Positions 23,115 to 36,186 are shown, numbered from the stretch's first letter. The stretch: DNA of 64,000 nt from Aquatica leii (GCA_035610365.1 CM069432.1:73784520-73848519); one strand, 5' to 3'. Program-made: numbers and translations. Notes: generated from the letters alone by a model not told the origin.

Positions 23115-24885
23115 TGTCACCGTCCCGGTGGTTTTTGGGGGCTGAGAGTTTTTATCCAAATATTTTTTTTTATTATTATGTTGTAATTACGGGCGTGTTT
23201 AGCATTTCATTAAACTTCTTTGTATTTTCGAATTGCGTATTTCTTGGTAACATTTTAAAAGTTTCCATTGTGTTTACTTACATTCATTTAAAATGATTTA
23301 TTATCTGGTAATTGAATATCTTTTGGCGACGGATGTCTGTGTACGTGCCTTAAACCCATTAAATTTTTGAAACTTGAGATTTGGTTCATGTTAAAAATTA
23401 TTTTACTTAGAATTATTCTTTGTTCAGATGTCTCTTTGTATATTTTAAGTTTAGATTAGAGTAAGATTTATGTTTCTGAACGCGTTTATTACTCTGTTCC
23501 CATGGACTTGCTGAGCTATCATTCTTGTTATATTTCATAATCAGAAGTAAGTGCTAATTTAGCTGTTGCGTGGGAAGATTCGGATAAGAATTGTCACGTA
23601 CCTAAATTATGTTAAGTTCTTTGTCTTAAAGTAAGATGTAATTAATGTAAGGTTTTTGATTGGAGATTTTGTTTGTGAGAAGGGGCTTTTTAAGCTTCAT
23701 TCTTTCCAGAGGAAAGTTAAGTTCCTTTTTGGCCCTCGAAAAAAAAAGTTCAATTAATATAATTTCGACTCCAATCAGAAATTTTGTATAATTAAAATTT
23801 GTAAAACAAAGAGTTGATTTAAGTTCGGTTCAAGAAGTCAAGTGTTTTATGCGGGTAATTAACACCGAGTTTTCGGCGACGCATTATAAATACAGGTGAT
23901 GAACATTACGTTACTTAAACATTCTAATTCAAGTGGCAAATTAAAACCGCACTTGTGTGTGTTTAATTAAATAAAGGTGAACTACGAAAATTGGTTAAAA
24001 TCAAACGATTAAGGCGAGAATAAGACCTTGAGGTGAAAAGTTTGGTAAACGAAGAATGTTAAAGTGTGGGTAGTTGAGCAGCCTGAACATCTAAAGAATC
24101 GAAGATCGTAATAATTAGTTCCGGGAAAGTTGCCGGTTGTTCTCCCAATTGAGGAAATAGTCGCTACTGCGGACTTTATAAAGTTTTCCCGGCTAATGGT
24201 ACTGTATCGACGCGTTTTACCGATGCTGAACGCGTGTAACGTCTTTGACGGAGTTAAGTGAATCGATTCTGACAATAAAGTGTTAAGTTTTTGTTGTAAA
24301 CTAAGGATTAGTAGCTGTCAAACTGCAGGCATACCTGTAAGTACCTTTAACAACTTATCACCTCTTCAACTGAAGAACTCGCCTCCAATTCGATCGTTAG
24401 AGGAACATCACGGACACCTGTTATTTTCGACGCGCACTTCTATTTGACTTTGTTTTTGGTCGATTTAAATTGTTGGTTAAAGTCAAGACGGGCGAATTGA
24501 TCAGAATAGAGTCTTAGAATTCAATTATGTCTTGATTATTAAACTTTAGACCCCTCTGACTCGGTTTGCAGTCTTGATTTATTATTTTGTTTGATGTTTT
24601 GTTGTATGCATGCTTTAGTTGTGAATTAAGTTAAGGTAGTTCTCGAGTAGCGGCATTTATCGTTTGCGGCGAGTCGTACGTACGACCAAGCGCTCTGCGG
24701 CTGATTCCCTGTGCGACTTTTAAATTTAAGATTGATTTGAATGATTTTATTAACCATTTTACTTGCTTTAAATTTTAATATACGAATTATTATCTCATAT
24801 TTGACTTTCTCTGAATCGCCTGTTTTCATCTACGGAGTGTTCGAATTTCCGGTTTTGACGAACATTTCACAGTGACTAAAAATTC
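23115..24885 (+). mobile_element. Candidate LTR (solo or truncated LTR element)
   Basis: This 1.8-kb stretch is less AT-rich than its surroundings and begins TGTCACCGTCCCGGTGG, a form seen at the 5' ends of gypsy-group LTRs. It ends just before TGGCGCCC (24888-24895), the first eight bases of a Lys-type tRNA primer-binding site. No open frame in it resembles a gene; the 88-codon minus frame at 24,009-24,275 has no recognisable motif. No second LTR copy or gag follows. The call rests only on the start, the end and base composition. Confidence 0.35.
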
Positions 24886-24887
24886 GG

Positions 24888-24895
24888 TGGCGCCC
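24888..24895 (+). promoter_or_regulatory. Possible retroelement primer-binding site
   Basis: TGGCGCCC matches the first eight bases of the primer-binding site for a Lys-type tRNA; the following bases (TTAACAAC) do not. A short match of this kind can be chance. Confidence 0.3.
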
Positions 24896-24899
24896 TTAA

Positions 24900-27280
24900 C
24901 AACTCTTCCTGATTTAAGTAAACTTGGCAAAAGGTACGTGAGAGACAAATAATTCGACCCGCCCCTTCTCGACTAAGTTAGCTGGCAAACCACCATCCCA
25001 TTGTTACCTTCTCTAAACCATCGTTTTAGAGTGTAACAACTTTCAATTTTTTAATTCTTATTGGTTGGATATTTTACCGGTATAAAACTTTACAAACAAA
25101 TTTTTAAGACGTATCAAATTAAAAAAAGGGGTTATCTTTTTATTTTAAACAGTTTACCTGGAAGAATAAGTATTTTTCACCTAAAAGAAAAATTAAAAAC
25201 TATATGATTGGATAAGTAATATAAAAGTTAACCGGAATTGTTAAATAATAAACAATAAAAGAAAAAAAGAAAAAATAGTACAATTACGTAAACTGAACAG
25301 AAGAAAATAGGCTAATCACTTTGGTTGACTACAAGAGAGTCGTGATTCAATTTTTAACAAATCACCGCAACACGTAAAAAAACAATACATTCTACATTAA
25401 AGAATAAGAAGAAACTATTTTTATACAATTATTTAATATGTAAATAAATGCGTATTTACCTAGCAATTCAAATTTGTCTCTAAATTTAATATAAAAGATT
25501 AATAGTGGCAGTAATTGTATTGCAATCAATAAAAATTAACGTTTATGTTAAGTTGTAGCATTTAAGTTTGAGTTTTTTCATTTGAATTCATTAAATTTTA
25601 ACGTTAAAATTTTTTGTTATAACCATCCGTTAATATCAACTTTCAATTAAGTATGTTAATAGTAACAACAAAGTAATTGTTTTTTTTAGATTTTTGTTTA
25701 TTTTGAATATTCACTATAATAATAACGAATAATTTATAATCTAATTATTCAAATGTGTCTTTACCAGATTTTAAAATTATCTTGTTTTTGGTTAGCTCTA
25801 AAACCTGTAAAATTTTATTCTTAAAATCTATTTCGGAAATAACTATTTTCTTAATTTAAATTAATGTTGATAAATTAATTAAAGCATGTTCTTCATATTA
25901 AATTATCAGCCCAAATTTATTATTTGATATGTAATCGGTTTTACGTTCAATTTATTAATAATTCTACTTATAAGCTGTTAATGTATTAAAAAACTTGTAT
26001 TTAACATTTATATTAAATTTTTTTTCTGCAATTGTTATTATTAAATTTTAAAAATAGATTATAAAGCAATATTAAAAAAAAGTTATTTGAATAATTTAAA
26101 CATTACATTCTAGTCATAAATTTATGATATTAATGCACTTAATTTTAAAATGTAAGTTTATGTATTAAACTCACAGATAAATTCATTATGCTACAACTTC
26201 ACCAGGGTTAATGCGAGATAAAAAATGTTGTATAAATGGTAATGAGTTAACAGATGTATTTTATTGATAATTTTTTTGTGCAAATATTTTGAACGATAAA
26301 TGTAATTTAACTTTATATTTATTAAAATTATAATACGGTATTTTTTTACAACAGCTATTAAAAACAAAAGTAGACGTACAAATACACAAAAAAACTATAA
26401 TAATTGAAATAGTGACTATCTACATTTTGTTGAATTACACTTCAAAGCAGCAATGTATTTAATTTACCTTCAATAATACAACGTGAATTAAAAATTAATT
26501 AAATTCAAACAACTTTGAAACAATAATAAATAAAAAAAATATGTAGCTAAACATTAAATTATTAAAAGCAGCTTATATGAGGATATAAATTTTACTGACT
26601 CTTTTGGTTTACACTAACGCTTACACGTTGTTTTAGATTGCACATCATAAAACTTTACTTGAATTGTATTGATAAAAAATTGTTTTTGATATACAATTTA
26701 ATAACAAAAACACAAATAAATTAATTTTTAAATTTTATTTCAATTAATAAATAGAATTAAGTTATTGCATACTTAAACATTACTACGTTATTAACTTTGA
26801 ATTTTGAGTATACTATACAGTCATCACGTAATAATACAGTTGATTGTAACTAATAAAAAAAAGTAGTTTACATAACAAGTGTCAAAAAGTACATCATAGC
26901 ACAACAAACGCTAATGCGACGCGAGGCTGCACGGAGAAGATATTGTAATAAAATATGATATTTTTCTTTTCAATTTTTATAATTTTATATAACTTTTTAA
27001 CTGATGATGACAATTTAAATTGTAGAAACTAGTTTTATAATAAATATAATTGTGGATTGACTTAAAGAAAAATATGTTTTATTAAAAATCCTCATTGTTT
27101 GATTGCTCAGAACTACTATCTAATTATACATTTATAACAATTCCTATCATGTCTTCAATGGTACCATCTTAAACACTACATACGTTTTTCTTCTATTAAT
27201 TTATGTTTGATACAACCATGCCATTTTACAAATGTAACAGCGGTAACAGCTTGGTTCAATAAATGGTTAACCTAATTATT
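24900..27280. other. AT-rich spacer, no gene seen
   Basis: After about 25,050 the composition returns to extreme A+T. No family motifs, tandem arrays or long inverted repeats were seen. A small less AT-rich patch lies at 26,900-26,940. Confidence 0.5.
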
Positions 27281-27289
27281 TTTATAAGT

Positions 27290-28030
27290 GACATTGTTAG
27301 CCGCTATATACGGTTTTACTTGCGCCCACAACAATTCAATGGGGTTTAGATAACAATGAGAGGGTGGCACCTTAAAATAGATTTATCATTTTTTTTTACA
27401 ATTTAATTAATAACATATAGTGTCGGATGAGGTAGAGAATATTCACGTACTAATTGTAAAAGATTTATTTCTATTACATTTTTACGAGACAATTTAACGA
27501 TGTCTTCTTTTCGCCAAATTTTTGACGAAATCTTTTTAAATTTAACACTATTATACAGTGCATTATCTATTACAAACACGCTATTTTTATCTAAAACTGG
27601 TAGTACGCCTTGTAACTGTTTTTTAAACACTTCACTATTCTTTTCTTTGTGATAATCTCCTAAAACAACAAGACTTTGTCAGTACAATCGGGATAAACAC
27701 TTATTTATTATACAGACAAATGTCTTTCAAGATTCAAAATTTAAGCCTTCTACAAAACCAGAGTTGTTACTCATGTGCACTATAAGTAACCGTTTACCTT
27801 TTTCCGATGGATTTGTTATGCAGTCGAAAGTCATCTTGCTGTCAAAACGGTAGTATCCTTCCAAATTTTTGTTGTAAAGTGCCCTGCATTAACTCAAGTT
27901 TCATCGGCGTAATATATTGTTAGCTCTTTCTGACAAAATTTTTTGATGGCGGTTAAATACTTGCGCCTTTATTAAACTATTTCTTGTTATTCAATTAAAA
28001 CATTGTCTCTGGTTTGTTTTTTATATTATA
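27290..28030 (-). pseudogene. IS630/mariner-like DDE transposase remnant
   Basis: Minus-strand remnant of a DDE transposase group common in insects. Reading downwards: LTIYYADET (first catalytic Asp, about 27,910), VNAGHFTTKIW, then GKRLLIVHMSNNSGFVEGLN (about 27,800-27,750, the frame restored after a break). Next is VFVIDNALYNS (second Asp, about 27,575) in the 75-codon open piece 27,630-27,403, and CYLNPIELLWAQVKPYIAAN (Glu, about 27,340). The order and wording match the family with 'YLDETW', 'MDNAPYHS' and 'HC.LNPIEL.W'. At least three frameshifts or stops are present. Terminal inverted repeats were not identified. Confidence 0.78.
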
Positions 28031-29790
28031 AACCCAACTTCTTTAAAATCTTTCAAAATGTAGTCTAAATCCATTTTCCCAGAACATGTAATCAACAACA
28101 ACCAGCAAATTCATCAAATTAAATTAGCCAGTTTAATTCATTCTTTACAATATTTATAACTTTTTGAAATATGTATTATTAGTCAGTTTGATGAGAGTTT
28201 ATTGATTAATAACAAAATTAATTATAACTTAAATTAAAATATGAGCCGGTCCTGCGATTTGTCTCTGTTTGTTCTTATAGTTCTCTAAGTTACGAACAGT
28301 AATTTTTACTTTGGTCTAGCTCATTACTAGTTTGTAGTCCGACTATTTTGCGTTGTTAAAATTAAAATTTAAATTATTTAATTATTAAGTAATTCTAACC
28401 GTCAAATTTCAATTTTTATTTTAATTGTTTGTTAATTAGTGCGCACATGTGTTTTGGCAACTTCTTGTTCATTCATTTTTTATCACTTTTCTTATTGGTG
28501 TAATTAGCTTCTAAACTAAAGATTAAATATTAAAACAATTATCTAGTCACTATTGACTACAATTTAAGGGATTTTACTAATTGTCATGTTTGAGATAGTT
28601 ACAGAATATCTAAGTTATGAGAGCAAAATTTACAGTGAAATGTAACAATAGATTATTCTTTATATCTCAATTATAATAAACTTTAGATTTAGTACAGGGT
28701 GTTTAAAAATTAATATCTTTCCATTAAAAAAAGTAGTTATAACCTAATTAACTCAAATAGAATGCCATATTTTTAAATGTACCAGAAATTATACTTTTTA
28801 ATTATCTATCGAATAGTATTAGAATGTCTATAACTGTAATATCGGTTATACCAACAATAAATAATAAATAAAACAGGTGGATTAGAAGAAATTGGTTTTA
28901 CTATTGACCTCCTACTAGAACTAGAATTAGCTAGTTAAAATAATGTATATTATAAATCGTTAATATTTTTGTTTTTTAAGTTTGAAAAAAATTCCATTAT
29001 AATAAAAATTAATTTTTTTAATTATAACACTGTAATATATTTTTTAAAAATAACAAATAAACAAAAATTAAAATAATTGCTTTAATACTAAATAAAAAAC
29101 GGTTGTAGTGTTATATATTACTTTTAATTATTTATTTGTTAATTGAATTTTGTACTTTTTTATATTTTTTAAATAAAAATTAGTTGTACAGTAATTTCTT
29201 TAATTATGTATTAGTGTAATGGTTTAAAATTTCAATTTTAAATTTAATAAATTATAATATTTTTTGAGTACTTTATCTACAACAAAAAAATTTATATAAA
29301 ATTTATTGTTTGTATAATTCAATTGTTTATATCAAAATATTTAACTCGTAACCTTTAACTTCGTGATTAACTAAGACTAATTAATACCTCCAAAAAAAAT
29401 TGCTACAAACACAATTTATATAGACGTTAATATTTCTACTCAAAATTTAACATTAAACAGTTAAATTCCAGACAAACCCACAACAAAAACAAATAAAATT
29501 GAAATAACTCAATTCTTTTTGGCTTAAAATCAATTTTTGCAAAAACATCTCAAAATAAAAAAAAATAAACAAACACAAAAATGTCTATGCAGCCAGATAC
29601 AAATACATTTATAATTTTTTTACATCATATATACATTTCTTACAATTTTACATTTGTTTTTGAAAGATAAGTTATGATAGCCCCGTTAACTTTATTATTA
29701 TTTATTGTTAGAAAAATAATGTATTGAAAGCAACTTCAGTATTGTAATTAAAAGTCTTGTTCATTAAGATGAATTGTTTATTTTTGTATT
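28031..29790. other. AT-rich spacer, no gene seen
   Basis: No coding signal. At about 28,694 the string ACAGGGTGTTTAAAAATTAA resembles the outer end of some insect DNA transposons, but no partner end was found. Confidence 0.45.
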
Positions 29791-29799
29791 TAGGTACTA

Positions 29800-30490
29800 C
29801 GCTCTAAAATTAAATGGTTTATGGTCTTGCAGAATTCACATAGGTTCGATTTGACTATATTTAACTTACGTAATTGTTTACCAAAGTATCCAAGTCCAAT
29901 TCTTAATCTACTAAAAACTACACACACGCACCTTGAAATGTTAAGATCTTGAAACCATCGTTTCTTGGGAATACAATTTACAATTTGGTAGTATTTAGTA
30001 AAATTTTTTCCATTGCTTCTATATATGTTATTCCATTTTTGTCTAATCCAAATATTTGACGTATTTATAGCTTCTTCTAAACAGAAATTGACGTTAGTTG
30101 TAATTGATGTAGTAACACTGTATCTTGCTAAGCGATCAACTTCTTTATTGTATTTAATAAATTCAATTTTATATCTTAATTGTTAAAGATTACGTACACA
30201 TATTTTAAGGTTCATCACATGTGGATGATGTTAAAGGATGGTATTTGAGAGTGATTTTCTTCAGAACCGATAGAGCATCCGATACTATTACAATTTTTTT
30301 TTGGATTATTAATTCTACTAAATTCTAGCACTTTAAAAATGACGAATGCTTCTGCGGAGTAAATGAAAATATCTTTTTTTGATTTAATTTTTTTTCATGT
30401 TTAAGAAAAGAATAACAAATGCACATCTAATGTTATAATTGTCTTTAGATGCATCGGTGTAAATTTGAGGATGTTTTTCAAACTTATTCA
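29800..30490 (-). pseudogene. LINE ORF2 C-terminus: RNase H and tail
   Basis: Minus-strand end of a Jockey/I-type non-LTR retrotransposon ORF2. The RNase H domain, which removes RNA from the cDNA hybrid, is recognisable by HPQIYTDASKDN (first catalytic Asp, about 30,465), IVIVSDALSVLKKI (about 30,290-30,250) and KYNKEVDRLARYS (about 30,160). A CEFCKT-like cysteine pair (about 29,840) matches the ORF2 tail. Several stops are present. Endonuclease and reverse transcriptase domains are missing between this and ORF1. Confidence 0.72.
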
Positions 30491-30598
30491 TAACAGAGTT
30501 AAATATGTTTTGGTTTAGTGCATAGTTTTCGCTGTGTTTTGCAATTATAATAGGTAATTTTTTGAATTAGTTTTTATAGTTACAATTATTGATTGTTG

Positions 30599-31488
30599 TT
30601 AGATCCCCAAGAAAAGAGCTTTCATCAAAAATATGATTGAAGATATAGATTTTTGTTTTTTATTTGGTTGAGAAGTAAAGGAATTTGCGTAAACATATAT
30701 TTTATTAAAAAGCTCTGGAAAATCATCAATATTTAGAACCGTATTAAAGTGATTGTCACTTGTAAGATTAATTTTGTTGTTAATTAAGGTACAAGAATAT
30801 GAATCTTTAATATACTTTTTAGCTTTTAGATAAGTACAATTTGTCATAAACACTTGTGACTTAATTTTTTCTTAGTTTTAGAAATAAGGGCATTTGAATG
30901 AAATTAATTTGTGACTGAGAATATTGCGAAAAATGCAAAAATTAACTTCAGGGTCTCTGCACATGTGATCTTCAATTTTTTCTCTACCGCAGTTGATGCA
31001 TATTGTCTTTGTATTACGGCATTGACTAGATACATAGTTAAATCTAAGACACTTAAAGCATTGAATTACTCTTTGTTTATATGGCTCGACAGGGCAGACA
31101 ACATTATCAATTACTACATAATTAGGTAGTGTACTTCCTTCAAAACTTAAAATAACTGTTTTTGTGGGGGTAAAAGTAGTTTCTCTATTGTTTATTTGTT
31201 TGCGCATTATTCTTTTAGGGTGTGTAATTGTATGTGTGCATACAATGTTTTTATTAAATAATTGTCTTTAAAAGTATTGTCAACGTGACGTATTACACCT
31301 TTCCGCGATAGAAGATTATATAGAATGTAAGCCCGCAGTTTGAGAGGCAACAGAGAGTTATTTAATACTAAGTAATTAGCATCTTTTATAGATTTTAGTA
31401 ACACTTTTATTTGGTTTTTTCCGACCTTTTCAATGTTTAAAATATTTTGAATATTTAATTTTTTGTGTACTAGATGACCCACCATCAT
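30599..31488 (-). pseudogene. LINE ORF1 (gag-like, zinc-knuckle) remnant
   Basis: Minus-strand ORF1 of the same element, an RNA-binding Gag-like protein. The N-terminal piece (31,488-31,207) has VGKNQIKVLLKS and ends near KGVIRHVDNTF. The middle piece (31,207-30,878) has TKTVILSFEGSTLPNYVVI, the usual text before the zinc knuckles, then CFKCLRF and CINCGR with spaced Cys/His (degraded CCHC). The tail piece (30,853-30,599) includes NIDDFPELFNKIYVYANSF. A frameshift or stop separates each piece. The layout matches Jockey-clade ORF1. Confidence 0.78.
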
Positions 31489-32429
31489 AGGGTGCAGGCA
31501 TCCAACATTTTTATCGTTAAATTGGATAATACTTTGAGTGTAATACTGTATTTTAATTTTGTAAAACCAAAAATTCGTAGCGGCTTTGTTGATAACTCAG
31601 CCATTGACATGAATTCTACAGGTGTTTATAATCTTCTGTAAAGTTGTTTATTTTACCGTCATGCGGCATATTGTTATTCTTATTAGTTGCACCTACACCA
31701 AAAATTACAACATAAATTAAAGAACAGAAAGTATTATTTTAAAAAACGCGGTTGAATATAGAATCATTCATAAATTACAATTATGTTTTTTAAGCGTATT
31801 ACAATATAAATAGTATGTTGTTAACAAGTCTACATTAAAATACAATGTTTGTCAATTTTTTTTTGCTTAAGATTTAAAAAAATCTATAAGAATATTATTG
31901 ATAAAGGTGGCTCTACCTATTATAATTATATTATGCAAAAGCAGTTTAGAGCAATAAATTAAAGAAAGCGAAAATGTTTCCTAAAAATGTTAAATACGTC
32001 ACAAGAGTCGGAAGAAATTTTTTGTACTCCGCTTGAATTAACAGTAATTGCTCAAAAAGCAGAGATAAATTTATTACCAATAATATCCAAAAATGTATGC
32101 AGATTTCCTTATGAACGATTTTTAGACTAGAACAAAGAAAAAAATACCGCAAAGTACCTAAATACTGTTCTATTGGCATACTTCAGAACAATTTTATTTA
32201 GAATAATTACTTGCCGATGTGAAGAATTAATCATTATTCATTTAATTGATAAATTCCAAAAAATATAGCTTAATACTTAAATTTATTTAACCGCGATTCA
32301 TACACTAAACACTGTTTTAGACGATTGTCGTTTACTTTGTTAGATAACTGAAAAGGTGACATCACACAACTATATATGAAAGTTGAAAAGGTTTGTCGGT
32401 TGCAGAATGCTATTTTGATGATAACGATG
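31489..32429. other. Spacer between LINE and PLE 2
   Basis: No convincing gene. The 77-codon minus frame near 31,946-32,179 has no family motif. The stretch may include the decayed 5' end of PLE 2. Confidence 0.4.
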
Positions 32430-33450
32430 AATGCCTATGTGCAGCTCAGTATCTCCTATTTTTTCTCAATATGTTATGGATGATCTTTTAGATTTTTGTT
32501 TAAAACAACTAAATTTTCACGTTCCTTTTATTAAAAAAATATGTCGATGACATAATTCTTGCTATACCTCAAGATCAATCTAATGTAATTTAGAATGTTT
32601 TTAATAATTATAATGAATTTTTAGAATTTACTATTGAAGAAGAGGAAGATAGACATATATCTTTTCTTGATTTATTACTTCATAGGCAAAAAAATGGTAT
32701 ATTAAAAACTTCATGGTTTACTAGACCTGGTTTTTTAAGTCGTTATTTTAACTTTAAATCATACCATGACTATAAGTATAAAATTAATTTAATATTAAAT
32801 TTAAAATCAAGAATTATAAAATTATCTCATAAAAAATATATTAATGATGATCTTCATAAACTAAGAGAAATTTTATTAAAAAACGGATATTCTATTAAAT
32901 TATTAAATAAATTATTATTTCAAACATTTAATGCTGTTAGAAATTCACAAGAAATTATTCCTACAGAAATTAAATATTTTTCAATTTCTTATGTTAAAGA
33001 TTTATCTTTTAAATTAAAAAAAATATAAATTTATGTAACCCAAATGTTAAAATTGCTTATAAAAACATCTTACTTGAACGTTCTGTTTTCTCAAAATTAA
33101 AAAATATTGTTCCACTAAACTTAAAATCAAATGTAGTTTATAAAATTTATTGTGTTGATTGTAATTCATGTTATATTGGGTAAACAGGAAGATTATTAGT
33201 TGATAGAATTACTTCACATAAAAGTGACATTAAATTAAACAAATCTAGTTGTATGTTATCAATTCATTGTAATCAATATTTGCATTCTCTGGACTATAAC
33301 TCTATCAAAATTTTAGATGAAGAAAATCACCATAAAAAAAACTTTTTAGAAATGTTACGTATTATTAGGTGTGAAACTTCAATGAACAAAAAAACTGACA
33401 TTGAACGTATGAATATTATTTATTCTTATCTTTTACAGATAATTAAATAA
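32430..33450 (+). pseudogene. Penelope-like element 2: RT and GIY-YIG remnants
   Basis: Plus-strand Penelope-like element. The RT part shows MPMCSSVSPIFSQYVMDDLL (about 32,430-32,490), then the catalytic KYVDDIILAIPQ (about 32,540) after a one-base slip in an A-run. A stop follows, then EEEEDRHISFLDLLLHRQKN and a thumb-like YKYKINLILNLKSRIIKLSH. After another frame break the GIY-YIG nuclease reads VVYKIYCVDCNSCYIG, a TAA where Gln is usual, then TGRLLVDRITSHKSDIKLN, ending at TAA near 33,448. Several stops and frameshifts make it dead. A hammerhead-like core follows about 230 bp downstream, the position expected for a PLE 3' end. Confidence 0.85.
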
Positions 33451-33675
33451 TTTATTTATCTATATTTAAGTTACTTAAATTCATTTTTTCATTACACGTA
33501 TTAATAATTTTGTAGTTAATTTTTTTTCAATTATCAATGTACTTGTTAATTTATCAATTTGACATATTTGAATTTAGAAATATAACGCTGTCGAAGTTTG
33601 TGTGAACTTTTATAATGTAATATTAATATTTTTTAAATAATGTTCTGTGCAGTTATGTTAGAAATTTTAGTTTTC

Positions 33676-33703
33676 CTGATGAAGCAACAAATTTGTTGCG
33701 AAA
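33676..33703 (+). ncRNA. Hammerhead-ribozyme-like core of PLE 2
   Basis: CTGATGA (33676-33682), one A, a perfect 8-bp self-complementary stem GCAACAAA/TTTGTTGC (33684-33699), then GAAA (33700-33703). This is the conserved hammerhead layout (CUGAUGA, stem II, GAAA). It lies about 230 bp after the PLE nuclease stop on the same strand. PLEs are known to carry minimal hammerheads. Because the stem II arms are contiguous, they would have to give up central pairs to make a loop. Stems I and III and the cleavage site were not resolved. Confidence 0.6.
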
Positions 33704-34778
33704 GCTTAAAATAAATAAATAATTCAGACTTTACTTCTCAAGAAAGCAATAAGTAAATAATTACGAGCAAAAAATTACATTTTTCACTCGAGTGAATGCT
33801 ATTCTCTGCTTCGCGTCTAGCAGAAAATTTGTCTCTCTCTGCAAAAAAAACGTATCTTTTGCTATTGTTACATAATTAATTATTAATAATCAAAACAATA
33901 TTTAAAAATTATTTGGTGTTTAATTAATTTAGCTAGCCAAAAGTTTACTGTAAATAAATACTAACATTTACGTAAAATAAATAAGAGTATAACTTAATGT
34001 GATGTTGTTTATAACAGCAAATTTTTTTAATGAAAACAAAATTTATTGTCAGATATATAGTTAAAAATCTTTGTATGTAAATCTATACATAAAATAAAAG
34101 TTACAAATGCAATACCATCGTTTTTTTTTTAATTGAGTAACATTGAAAAATTTTATAAATCTTACTAGTAGCGTTAAGATGTTGATAAAATAGTACGATC
34201 AATTTCAAGTGAGATATTGAATTGTTGTGAAAAGAACATGTCGCAACAAGATGGTCTAGAGTACTTTAGTTCTTGTTACAAATGCGGAATCGTTTGTCAC
34301 TTATCACAAGAGTATGCTGAACGTTTTATTTAACTGTCAACTTACAAAAACTTTAGTTTATTCTCTAAATTCTCACTATTTTACTAACCTACGTTGAATT
34401 AAACATTTCTATATTTTTATTTAAAACTAATACCATGCGTTGACGGATGCTACTTTTTATTAAAAAAAAAAAGTTTTAAACTACATATTAAGGAGCATTA
34501 CTGAAATTTTGTGTTTTAGAAAATACATATAAATTTCAATTTTTACTTATTAATAAACAAAACTGTTAAAATAAATAATATAATAAAGGTGTTTGAAATA
34601 ATGCTTTATATATAGTTATCGTCTAGGTTATTTACTTAATCAATGATGAAATGATTTGCACTTGTTTTTCTAATTATATGATTTGTTAGCACAAATGTTA
34701 ACTTATTAAAAATATTAAATAAAAAAAAATAAAAACTAACTACATTATTCTAAATTTTTGTATTTTAAGATGAATATT

Positions 34779-34780
<2 letters not shown>

Positions 34781-34826
<46 letters not shown>
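34781..34826. repeat. (TA)n microsatellite
   Basis: An uninterrupted run of TA dinucleotides of about 23 units. Confidence 0.95.
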
Positions 34827-34830
<4 letters not shown>

Positions 34831-35982
34831 CAAACTTATTGAAATGTCGTTTTTTAAACCGCAACAATTTTATACAATAAAAACGTCTTTTCTGAGATAA
34901 TTTTTTTTATTGTTTTACTACAATCAATACTTGATTCTGCAATTTTTAGTAAAAAGTGGAATATTAAAAAGATTCAGTCGACAGACTGAATATAAAGAGC
35001 TTTTTAAAATTTAAGATTAGATGTATTATTTAGAATAGTTCAAAATTTTAATAAAATGCATCAAATTTTAATAAAATGTAATATGTGTCATTAAAAAGTG
35101 AATGTGATGCAGTTAACCTAGATTCTTTATTTGTTGTTATGTAAGATATACTTACTTATACCTATATAGTAAAAATCTATTTTTTTTACAAAAGTATTAA
35201 TTTAATGAAACTGTTATAATTATTAGGTATACATATGTAAAGTTAAGTAATTAATAGTTGTAATGAAAACGTTATTGTTTTCATATGTTGTTATTAGAAT
35301 AAAAGTTTGTACTATTTAAACAAATTTTAGTATACATAACGCATAATACCAAATTTATTAATGAAATCCGTAAAGTTATAATATTTTAGTTGTACTGCTA
35401 ATTCTCGTGGTGTAATTTGTTTTTATTATGAACGTATTATATATAATTTATTGATATGTTGCTTTTAATAAATCTGCATAGATATGTACATAAAATATTA
35501 TACAACAATTATTTAAATAAAGTTAAAAAATTAATATGTTATTAATAAAGTATAAGAAAAATATTTTTTTGCAAATTAGAAAACAAAATTAATTATAATT
35601 ATTTCGTTTTGTTAATTTGACGTTCAATCTCCGAGTTTAAATTGAGTAAATAAAACATTAATTAAATAACCGCAATTAAACACATTTTTTAATTAATTTA
35701 TTCAAAAAATTAATTTTAGTTAAAAATTAAAATAAAACGTTTTTAAAATCTAACAATTAAAATTGACTAATACAAGAACCTTAAAATGATCGTTTTTAAC
35801 ATGACATATGTGTTAAACAACCAACATTGCTTGGATTGGTATAAAATGAAATAAAAACCATTAAATGAAAAATTTTATTTATCTCTAAGTTTAGATTAAG
35901 TTAATCAATAAAAACGGTAACACATTAACAAAAATACCTGTTTATTTATATAATTAAAATAATCAATAACAATTTATAAACT

Positions 35983-36186
35983 TTATTCAATATCTTGTCT
36001 TTCAGCTTTGAAATATGTGTTAACTCTTCTCTTTAGACTATGGAAAACATTACAAAGCTCATCAACTTCAATATTTCGAATAGCATCACTATGTAATAAA
36101 TGTTTAACCTTGTTGTAAATTACAAAAATATCGTTTTTTTTATAGATCTGAAATTTAATTTTGCCGCTTATCACATTTTTTGACAT
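35983..36186 (-). CDS. Unrecognised 67-codon ORF
   Basis: Opens at ATG (36186) with MSKNVISGKIKFQIYKKN, continues through VDELCNVFHSLKRRV and ends RQDIE-stop. The AATAAA polyadenylation hexamer overlaps the stop (GAATAAAG). It is less AT-rich than its flanks and contains charged, helical-looking sequence. I know no family for it. It could be a terminal exon, a transposon fragment or chance. Confidence 0.22.
   Translation of the reverse strand: MSKNVISGKIKFQIYKKNDIFVIYNKVKHLLHSDAIRNIEVDELCNVFHSLKRRVNTYFKAERQDIE

Noticed and set aside
24009..24275. 88-codon minus-strand ORF with Cys pair
   Set aside because: No known domain; lies within the GC-richer candidate LTR, where longer chance frames are expected.
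28694..28720. ACAGGGTGTTTAAAAATTAA as a transposon end
   Set aside because: No inverted partner or target duplication was found within several kilobases.
34781..34826. (TA)n run as an origin or regulatory site
   Set aside because: Simple microsatellite; nothing around it suggests a function.
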